In this document: positions 1 through 5,168 of the stretch, piece after piece
Position numbering within the stretch: the first letter of the stretch is position 1
Layout: each line of letters begins with the position of its first letter
From: Cyclobacteriaceae bacterium
GTDB lineage: Bacteria; Bacteroidota; Bacteroidia; Cytophagales; Cyclobacteriaceae
Direction: 5' to 3'
Assembly (NCBI GenBank): GCA_028279155.1
Contig: JANQST010000042.1
Coordinates: forward strand, 1-7,413
Length of the DNA stretch: 7,413 nt
The notes under the pieces: model-generated
Seen by the model: the letters and a program-made list of their open reading frames with translations, nothing else
Told to the model about the DNA's origin: nothing
Database searches by the model: none
Translations under genes and position numbers: made by a program

Positions 1-664
1 CAATTTCCACGGCGAGCGGGACACTGTCCTTTTTGTCCTTTTCCAGGAGGTACCGCATCATATAGGCTAGCTTTTCTACTACGACAGATGCTTTTGGTGA
101 TTTTTTGTTGGTTAAAAGAAGCAAGTTATTGAGTGTATTAAACAGGAAATGCGGGTTGATTTGAAGCTTGAGGTATTTCAACTCCACTTCCAGCTTCTGA
201 TTCTCTATGTCGGTTTGTTTCGCTTTTAGTTTAAAAAAATCAAGTGAGAATTTGATCAACGAACTGATAATGATGAGCATAACTACTTCGAATGCCATCC
301 AACGACAAAATTTCCAAAAATCCTCCTGAAGCACCTTCCCGGATTCAATTCGTACTTCCAGCAACCAGGAGGTTGTTGAAGCACTAATAGCCACTGCTAC
401 AGCCATGATTACTAATACTTTAAGGAAATATTGTAGATGTTTTTTAGGTGTGGAAAGCAGGTCGGGGAGTGCCCATAGCATGTGAGAAAAAACAATCCAA
501 AGAAGGAAAGCGAGTGAGCTGGACAAGTTCAATAAGGCCAAATGAGGCCCGAATTCCCTAAATACAGGAATGTTGAAAAGGATGCTTAAACCCGTCCAAA
601 TCGCCAGGTGGACCTGATTATCTTTCGAGATAAATGACTTCATACCATATGTAGGGAACACCAT
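1..664 (-). CDS. LytS/YehU-type membrane sensor histidine kinase, C-terminus cut by window edge
   Basis: Reading the minus strand from ATG at 664 gives 221 residues with no stop to the window edge. Four hydrophobic segments (about residues 16-36, 42-66, 78-100 and 121-141) are followed by a short charged helix (about 143-165). Next comes the His_kinase (PF06580) signature INPHFLFNTLNNL, in which His172 is the expected phosphoacceptor. The sequence runs on through the YMMRYLLE region typical of this family; the ATP-binding domain lies outside the window. In Bacteroidota such kinases usually pair with a LytTR response regulator encoded next to them, which here would be to the left and is not visible. 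An in-frame TGA lies 9 nt before ATG 664, so the start is 664 or the internal ATG at 643. An AGAGGA stretch touches the first ATG too closely to be a normal ribosome site. The signal sensed cannot be inferred. Confidence 0.93.
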   Translation of the reverse strand, partial: MVFPTYGMKSFISKDNQVHLAIWTGLSILFNIPVFREFGPHLALLNLSSSLAFLLWIVFSHMLWALPDLLSTPKKHLQYFLKVLVIMAVAVAISASTTSWLLEVRIESGKVLQEDFWKFCRWMAFEVVMLIIISSLIKFSLDFFKLKAKQTDIENQKLEVELKYLKLQINPHFLFNTLNNLLLLTNKKSPKASVVVEKLAYMMRYLLEKDKKDSVPLAVEI

Positions 665-746
665 TCCTCTTCAGTTACGCAGTTTTTGCTCCAAAAATCA
701 CCAAAAGACTACCGTAGGAAGATATTTTTAGAGACTGTCGCCATTT

Positions 747-781
747 TATTAGATACCTGCACCCAAATTAAGCATCTAATA
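747..781. repeat. Inverted repeat in the divergent kinase/GNAT intergenic region
   Basis: TATTAGAT (747-754) and ATCTAATA (774-781) are perfect 8-base inverted arms with a 19-nt spacer, lying between the divergent kinase (start 664) and GNAT-like (start 864) genes. The gap is AT-rich, so chance is a real alternative. It could be a regulator site for either gene. I see no convincing Bacteroidota -33/-7 promoter pair in the same gap. Confidence 0.3.
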
Positions 782-863
782 TTGAAAGGCACCTATCTAG
801 AAAATTAGTAATATCAGTGTATGGACGACTAATTTGGTTAACGTGATTAAATCTTATTGTAAG

Positions 864-1337
864 ATGAATGTCCAGGTAAAGGAAATCGAACACTTTGAAC
901 TAGATCAAGCCCGAAAGTTGGTAGAATCACTCTATCTGGAATTGGGTGAAGATGCTGTGCAAATACATAGACTGGCGCGAAAATTCCTTGACAACCTTAT
1001 TTGCAATGAATTAGCCGAAACCTTGGTTGTGAAAAACTTCATCACAAATGAGATCGTTACCCTGGCCACACTTACAGAATCCAAAGCCATTTGCAGCAAT
1101 GGAAAATATGGTGTTTTGGATGAGATCTATACTGTACCCAAATGTCGAACAATGAATGGGGAGTTAAATTTTAAGGACGAAATAAAAGAATTTGCTGCAG
1201 GGAAAGGTTGGGGTAGAATTGATGTTGCTTCCCCAACAGATGCATGGTATCGTACCGTGCGGTTTTACCGAAACCAGGAGTTTCGACTTACTGTACCAAA
1301 ATTCAAATACATCGTTGACTTTGCAGGTGCTGCCTGA
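864..1337 (+). CDS. GNAT-like N-acetyltransferase-fold protein with degenerate acetyl-CoA loop
   Basis: The predicted protein has 157 residues from ATG 864. A TTG at 834 would add 10 residues, but ATG is preferred. The N-terminal half fits the usual GNAT helical start and central strands. The GVLDEIYTVP strand (about 83-92) matches the GNAT beta-4 segment that precedes the pyrophosphate loop. The C-terminal part (WYRTVRFYRNQEF, about 128-140) matches motif B and the usual 'FYxxxGF' ending. The loop that normally reads R/QxxGxG/A is here R95-T-M-N-G-E, so both expected glycines are displaced or lost, and the glycine of the usual 'GF' is Glu139. It may be a divergent enzyme or a protein that no longer uses acetyl-CoA normally. 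The substrate is unknown. The transporter gene follows on the same strand after 94 bp, so co-transcription is possible. Confidence 0.8.
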   Translation: MNVQVKEIEHFELDQARKLVESLYLELGEDAVQIHRLARKFLDNLICNELAETLVVKNFITNEIVTLATLTESKAICSNGKYGVLDEIYTVPKCRTMNGELNFKDEIKEFAAGKGWGRIDVASPTDAWYRTVRFYRNQEFRLTVPKFKYIVDFAGAA

Positions 1338-1401
1338 TCAAAGTAGCAGTTTCTCAAGTGTTCATTTGTCGGTTTGGTGACCCATCCGACTCGCATGGCT
1401 G

Positions 1402-1427
1402 TTTCGTATATTGCATAAAATACGAAA
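1402..1427. promoter_or_regulatory. Perfect inverted repeat just upstream of the MFS gene, candidate operator or 5'-UTR hairpin
   Basis: TTTCGTAT (1402-1409) and ATACGAAA (1420-1427) are perfect 8-base arms around a 10-nt spacer, with arm centres 18 bp apart. The right arm ends four bases before the ATG at 1432. The position suits a dimeric repressor site or an mRNA hairpin that controls translation of the transporter. No regulator for it can be named from this window. Confidence 0.4.
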
Positions 1428-1431
1428 TACT

Positions 1432-2532
1432 ATGCTTACCCAAAAAACAGATGTCTTAAAGTGGAAAGAGGTGTACAGCCTGGCGGCACTCAATGCGGCG
1501 GTGGTTATTAGCTGGATCGCCTACCATGAATACCAACCGATTCTTATGGAAAAAATTGGTATCACACATCTGGTTGATTTTCTAATAATTGCCAAAGCCA
1601 TTGTGCTGATTCTTATTCCCCCTTTCGCCGGCTTGTTATCTGATTACATCCTGCGCAAGAATGGAAAATTCCTGATCATATTCACGGTCGGGATTGGTGC
1701 CACAGCGATGGTCTTTATGGTGGTAGCTACACTAATTGGTACACACCACATCATGGATGTCCGGTCGATCCTTCCGTTTATGATCGTAGTGTGGTTGATC
1801 AGCATGAATCTTTTTGTAAGTCCGGCAAACTCCATGATCGAGGCATTTGCCCCACCTAAAAAACTTCCGATTGTCATGGGCTTCCTCTTCCTGGTCACAG
1901 AGCTGCTATATGCCCTCGAACCTGTCGTAGTTGGTTTGGTGAGCTTCTTTGGAGACACGTTGACTTTTGTAGTGGGAGGGATTTTGATCGCTGGCTCGGG
2001 ATATTTGTTCCATCGGGTATCATCGGATGAAGTGATTCAAAGGAAGCAGGAATTGATGGCAAATGATCGGGTACAAAGCCAACCCTTTATGTCTTATGTG
2101 GCAATTTTAATTGTCGGGTTGTTTTTGGGAGTTGGTAAAGCTTTTCTAGTTGAGTTCTTACCGGAACATTTTGCTTTTAAATATCCATCAATCGGAGAAT
2201 ATGGTGACTATATCTCATTTGGAATTCTTGGTGTCTGTGCAGTTGCAGGCTTTTTAATAAGTAAGCGTGTATCGGAATCTAATTTGAAAAAAGTGATTGG
2301 TACAAGCTTTGGCATTCTAGCAGCTGGCGTGCTTCTTATGCTGGTTGCTTCTAATCCGTACTTAACTATAGCTGCCGCATTAATCATCGGTGCAGGTTTT
2401 ACCATGATCAATATCAGCGGATTGCCTTTCGCGATTCAGAATTTGTCTGTGAGGCATGTGACCTATGGTGTAGGAATTTACATAGGTGCCTCGGAGATTC
2501 TAACGGGATTGTTTGAGTACATCTATGCATGA
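1432..2532 (+). CDS. MFS-type membrane transporter
   Basis: ATG 1432 gives 366 residues. A TTG at 1411 would add seven residues but lies inside the inverted repeat, so ATG is preferred. I count about eleven hydrophobic segments (roughly residues 14-34, 48-70, 79-102, 112-131, 147-172, 175-193, 220-236, 260-277, 287-306, 309-327 and 344-363). A polar stretch at about 194-219 fits the central cytoplasmic loop between the two MFS halves. The loop after the second segment, G67-LLSD-YILRKNGK, resembles MFS motif A (GxxxDxxGRK). The protein is somewhat shorter than the usual 400 or so residues with twelve segments, so one helix may be short or missed by eye. The substrate cannot be read from the sequence; a distant resemblance to SLC45-like carriers is only an impression. 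A hairpin lies directly downstream. Confidence 0.85.
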   Translation: MLTQKTDVLKWKEVYSLAALNAAVVISWIAYHEYQPILMEKIGITHLVDFLIIAKAIVLILIPPFAGLLSDYILRKNGKFLIIFTVGIGATAMVFMVVATLIGTHHIMDVRSILPFMIVVWLISMNLFVSPANSMIEAFAPPKKLPIVMGFLFLVTELLYALEPVVVGLVSFFGDTLTFVVGGILIAGSGYLFHRVSSDEVIQRKQELMANDRVQSQPFMSYVAILIVGLFLGVGKAFLVEFLPEHFAFKYPSIGEYGDYISFGILGVCAVAGFLISKRVSESNLKKVIGTSFGILAAGVLLMLVASNPYLTIAAALIIGAGFTMINISGLPFAIQNLSVRHVTYGVGIYIGASEILTGLFEYIYA

Positions 2533-2535
2533 AAA

Positions 2536-2569
2536 TGAGTGCTGACGTCTACCAAAACGTCAGCACCCA
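2536..2569. terminator. Hairpin between convergent genes, probable bidirectional terminator
   Basis: GTGCTGACGT (2539-2548) and ACGTCAGCAC (2557-2566) form a perfect 10-bp stem with an 8-nt loop. Across one A/C mismatch the pairing continues for two more pairs to 2536/2569. The hairpin starts four bases after the transporter stop codon and faces the end of the M56 gene at 2652. On the plus strand no T-run follows. Read on the minus strand it is followed by CATTTTC, so it looks a better intrinsic terminator for the minus-strand operon than for the transporter. Confidence 0.6.
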
Positions 2570-2651
2570 TCAATTACTAATTATCATCGGCTAACTAGCT
2601 TGCGCGCGAAATATCATTTGGAAAGGCTTTCAGTGCCCTGATTAATTCTAG

Positions 2652-4667
2652 TTATTCTTCTTTGCCTTTCTTCTCCTTAGATTTTGCCTTGTTCTTTTTT
2701 ATCTCAATTTCAATAACACCGCCCTCAGCCTTTGATCCATACTTTTTTAAGGTTTCCTTACCACGAGATACTTCAACGCTTTCAATTAGATCAAAATTCA
2801 AGTTGTTAATTTCCTTTTGATCAATTTCTTCTCCATCTAGAATATAGATAGGATCATCAGTCATTTGTTCAGGATCAAGAAATGCCTGGCGTTCCCTGGT
2901 CCTCATTTTGTTAAGCATCTGATCTTCCTTCACGCGTAGCCTTTCCAGAACCCTCATTTCGGCTTCTGCTCGTTCACGTTCTTTCTCGACAATCCTACGA
3001 TCTGTTTCTACCATTTCTCGTTCTTTCTCCAGGGCCCTCATTTCTTCCTCGACAATCTTGCGTTCCATTTCCATAGCTCGAGCCTCTTTCTCCAGTTCCA
3101 CTCTTTCCTGGTGTCGGGCTACTGCTTCTGCCTCTGCGAGTTTCATCTCAGCCGCGATTAATTCTTCCTCTTTTAGTCTTTCATCAGAAGAAGGTTCAGG
3201 TAATGCAGCCGCTGAAAGCTTGTGATCTTTGATGTAATTCCTTGGGTCCTGATGACCAGCACCCACTTCTATTACTTCATAATGGAGATGTGGACCAGTC
3301 GACCTTCCGGTGTTTCCACTCAAGGCTATTTCATCTGAACGCTTCACCTTGTCTCCTCGCTTCACTTTTAACTCAGAAAGCTGAGAATAGCGTGTCATGT
3401 ATTGATCACCATGCTCGATCAAAACGAAATAACCATACTTATCATCGTAGCCTGCCTGGTGAACTACACCATCAGCAGTGGAAATGACTACCGATCCTAC
3501 CGGAGTTCGCAAGTCAAGACCTTTGTGCATCTTCACTTTGTTGTCTATTGGATCTCTACGCTTTCCAAAACCTGAAGTGACTTTTGCATTCTTAGCATCC
3601 TTCAAGGGTAGTATCGATGGAAGAAACCTGTCTTGCTGTAGCTCAGGAGTTTCAATCGTCTCAGGAACTTCCTCTTCTTCCTCAGTCTCTGTAGTTTCTT
3701 CTTCTGAGGTTGATTCTGGTTCCACTTGTTCAGCCTTTTCTGTTTCAGCCTTCTGAACGATGATTGGTTCTTCCAGCTGTTTGTTTGCAAATGCAAGGAT
3801 GACAAAAAAGGTAACGGGGGCTGCAAGGAGGTATACCCATACAGCACTTTTATTTTTCTGTTTGTTTATCATGACAATTCTTTTTTTAATCGTTGAAAAA
3901 TTGAAATGACTCACCAAACCCGAATACGGAGATGATTTCAGCTGTGAGAAAAGAACCTCCTGGTATCCAATTGGATCCGTAAATTTTTTGATCACGGCCG
4001 CATCAGCCTGGTATTCGTGAATTTCGATGAGTGCTCTTCGGTACAAATACATGAAGGGATTGAACCAAAACAGAGCAACCATGAAATCAATAAGCAACCG
4101 ATCAATTGAATGTCGCTGCCTCACATGCTCACATTCATGTTCCAGGATTTGATCAAACGAATTTGTCCCAAATATTTTTTGAGGAATAAAAATGTTCGAT
4201 AGAAAACTGAAAGGATGAATCTGGCTTGTTTTAAATAGTCTAAACCATTTTCTTTCTACATATACACTTTGTTTTTTGAGTTTTTGAAGAATAAGTAAAT
4301 GAAAGATGGACCTGAATATCAATGCAGATACCAGCACGAGGTATACCCATTGTATAATGGTACCATATTCAATTTTTTTAATGGAATCAACCTGGAAGCT
4401 TTCACTTTGAGTTGTTTCATCAGCTATAATACTTTCATTGTCCCACTCAAACACCTCTACTTCAGGCGTGATATTAGGGATTGATTTTTCTGAAATGGGG
4501 ATTTCCAGGAAAGGAATGGCAAAAGCAATGAATAGCGTGCCTAGCAAATAGCTTCTATTTAAAGCATAGGTGGTTTTATTTTTTAGAAAAAGGTAGTACA
4601 AGAGGAAAAACACCCCCTGAATGGTCATTACCTTAAGCAAATACATCAATAACTCACTATTTCCCAT
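2652..4667 (-). CDS. BlaR1-like M56 metallopeptidase fused to an M23 domain, coiled coil and TonB-plug-like tail (M23/M56 family)
   Basis: The protein has 671 residues. Hydrophobic segments lie at about 8-28, 39-56, 103-127, possibly 190-208, and 274-295. Between them is an M56 domain with zinc motif H177-E-C-E-H181, the family's WFNP (201-204) and the likely third ligand E218 in EYQAD. In BlaR1 this domain is cytoplasmic and its activation leads to cleavage of the BlaI repressor. After the last membrane segment, an acidic Glu/Thr/Pro linker (about 306-345) leads to an M23 (LytM-like) domain (about 360-480) on the presumed periplasmic side. Zinc ligands H381 and D385 (HKGLD) and H462 (HLH), plus catalytic H460, are present. 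The usual catalytic His of 'YxH' is Gln429 (YSQLS). A Glu/Arg-rich coiled coil (about 496-595) precedes a plug-like tail (about 604-657: PIYILDGEEI, IESVEVSRG, YGSKAEGGVIEI). The gene overlaps the repressor gene by 11 nt, so the two are probably translationally coupled. The signal sensed is unknown. Confidence 0.93.
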   Translation of the reverse strand: MGNSELLMYLLKVMTIQGVFFLLYYLFLKNKTTYALNRSYLLGTLFIAFAIPFLEIPISEKSIPNITPEVEVFEWDNESIIADETTQSESFQVDSIKKIEYGTIIQWVYLVLVSALIFRSIFHLLILQKLKKQSVYVERKWFRLFKTSQIHPFSFLSNIFIPQKIFGTNSFDQILEHECEHVRQRHSIDRLLIDFMVALFWFNPFMYLYRRALIEIHEYQADAAVIKKFTDPIGYQEVLFSQLKSSPYSGLVSHFNFSTIKKRIVMINKQKNKSAVWVYLLAAPVTFFVILAFANKQLEEPIIVQKAETEKAEQVEPESTSEEETTETEEEEEVPETIETPELQQDRFLPSILPLKDAKNAKVTSGFGKRRDPIDNKVKMHKGLDLRTPVGSVVISTADGVVHQAGYDDKYGYFVLIEHGDQYMTRYSQLSELKVKRGDKVKRSDEIALSGNTGRSTGPHLHYEVIEVGAGHQDPRNYIKDHKLSAAALPEPSSDERLKEEELIAAEMKLAEAEAVARHQERVELEKEARAMEMERKIVEEEMRALEKEREMVETDRRIVEKERERAEAEMRVLERLRVKEDQMLNKMRTRERQAFLDPEQMTDDPIYILDGEEIDQKEINNLNFDLIESVEVSRGKETLKKYGSKAEGGVIEIEIKKNKAKSKEKKGKEE
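2883..3180 (-). repeat. Internal heptad-register duplications encoding the coiled coil
   Basis: Short DNA blocks recur inside the M56 gene. CCCTCATTTC occurs at 2951-2960 and 3035-3044, 84 nt (28 residues) apart. CTCGACAATC occurs at 2985-2994 and 3048-3057, 63 nt (21 residues) apart. Both spacings are whole multiples of seven residues. The protein shows matching repeats (RKIVEEEMRALEKE and RRIVEKERERAEAE). This points to growth of the coiled coil by in-register duplication. The region is low-complexity in Glu/Arg codons, which also raises chance similarity. Confidence 0.5.
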
Positions 4668-5040
4668 CGCTCTTTTGTTTACTTATCTGATCGTCAATTA
4701 ACGCTCGAATTTCTTTTAGTTCTTCAACAGAAAGTTCATTTTGTTGTGTGAAGAACGAGGCAAATTGCCTGGTAGAGTTGTTGAAAAAATTGTTCATCAA
4801 GCCATTGAAAGACTGTCTCGTATATTTTTCCTTGGAGAGAATGGGGCTGTACTCACGCACTTTTCCGAACGTTTCGTATTTAACAAACCCTTTTTTTACC
4901 AACACATTCACAACAGTTGATATCGTGGTATATGCTGGTCGAGGTTCCGGGTACATCTCAACAATGTCTTTGAGATATGCTTTTTTTAGTTCCCAGAGAT
5001 AATGCATTAGTTGCTCCTCTGCTTTGGTCAATTCCTTCAT
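4657..5040 (-). CDS. BlaI/MecI/CopY-family transcriptional repressor
   Basis: ATG 5040 gives 127 residues, a normal length for BlaI/MecI proteins. The N-terminal winged helix-turn-helix (about residues 1-70) has the family pattern: KELTKAEEQLMHYLWEL for helix 1, PAYTTISTVVNVLVKKGFV for the recognition helix and beginning of the wing, and EYSP closing the wing. The C-terminal part (about 72-123) is the dimerisation helix region and includes the NNFFNNS stretch. In BlaI/MecI, cleavage there after signalling from the partner peptidase destroys dimerisation. An in-frame ATG at 5076 would add 12 residues encoded by the operator DNA, so 5040 is the better start. The stop codon overlaps the start of the M56 gene by 11 nt. 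It probably represses its own operon through the palindromes at 5056-5089. Confidence 0.93.
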   Translation of the reverse strand: MKELTKAEEQLMHYLWELKKAYLKDIVEMYPEPRPAYTTISTVVNVLVKKGFVKYETFGKVREYSPILSKEKYTRQSFNGLMNNFFNNSTRQFASFFTQQNELSVEELKEIRALIDDQISKQKSDGK

Positions 5041-5045
5041 GGCCG

Positions 5046-5077
5046 TAAAACTATAACTATAAAAATAATTATACAAC
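5046..5077 (-). promoter_or_regulatory. Candidate Bacteroidota-type promoter of the blaI-M56 operon
   Basis: On the minus strand GTTG (plus 5074-5077) lies 20 bp before TAGTTTTA (plus 5046-5053). This compares with the Bacteroidota sigma-ABfr pattern TTTG-N19-21-TAnnTTTG, with one mismatch in each box. Transcription would start within a few bases of the ATG at 5040, giving an almost leaderless mRNA. Both palindromes overlap this element or its edge, as expected for repression. Confidence 0.35.
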
Positions 5078-5089
5078 TATTTTTATAGT
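5056..5089. promoter_or_regulatory. Tandem palindromic operators for the BlaI-family repressor
   Basis: The right site, 5076-5089, reads ACTATTTTTATAGT and is a perfect ACTAT-N4-ATAGT palindrome. The left site, 5056-5069, reads ACTATAAAAATAAT and matches except for one base. Their centres (5062.5 and 5082.5) are 20 bp apart, close to two helical turns. The two sites also mirror each other: 5056-5067 and 5078-5089 are perfect 12-base inverted copies. A further ACTAT half-site lies at 5050-5054. Classical BlaI/MecI operators are also short palindromes upstream of the repressor gene, but with a TACA/TGTA core, so this variant is an inference from position and symmetry. Confidence 0.6.
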
Positions 5090-5168
5090 AATTAAAAATA
5101 TGATGAGCGGTAGCTGCATTTAGCAGGTTTATAGTCCTATTGTTTTTAATTTGATTTAAAACCAATCT

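Larger units (their letters stand above)
5041..5168. other. Divergent intergenic region between blaI and the metalloprotease gene
   Basis: This 128-bp, AT-rich gap must hold the 5' control regions of both genes. The blaI side carries the palindromes and a candidate promoter. On the metalloprotease side TTAATTTG (5146-5153) is one base from the TAnnTTTG -7 element, but I found no matching TTTG 19-21 bp upstream. A small palindrome ATAG-TC-CTAT (5131-5140) lies just before it. No Shine-Dalgarno sequence precedes ATG 5169, as is common in this phylum. Confidence 0.5.

Noticed and set aside
826..840. TAATTTGG as a -7 promoter element for the GNAT-like gene
   Set aside because: It is one base off the TAnnTTTG pattern and no TTTG-like -33 box lies 19-21 bp upstream.
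834..863. TTG start at 834 for the GNAT-like gene
   Set aside because: ATG at 864 gives a normal GNAT N-terminus; the extra ten residues have no family support and no ribosome site.
1192..1380. Plus-strand open frame overlapping the end of the GNAT-like gene
   Set aside because: It is a shifted reading of the GNAT gene; its sequence has no recognisable features.
1411..1431. TTG start at 1411 for the transporter
   Set aside because: It lies in the loop of the inverted repeat, and ATG 1432 is a better start.
3478..3756. Plus-strand open frame of 92 codons antisense to the M56 gene
   Set aside because: Its Ser/Val-rich sequence is the reverse complement of the Glu/Thr linker; no family resemblance and no start context.
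3602..3847. Second minus-strand open frame overlapping the M56 gene
   Set aside because: It is an out-of-frame reading of the Glu-rich linker, giving Lys/Arg/Leu-rich low-complexity sequence.
2652..5040. Classical beta-lactam resistance operon (blaI-blaR1)
   Set aside because: The sensor has no penicillin-binding domain and no beta-lactamase gene is present; only the regulatory logic is shared.
5041..5076. ATG at 5076 as the repressor start
   Set aside because: The added residues (MYNYFYSYSFTA) are just translated operator DNA, and BlaI proteins typically begin at the MKELTKAE position.
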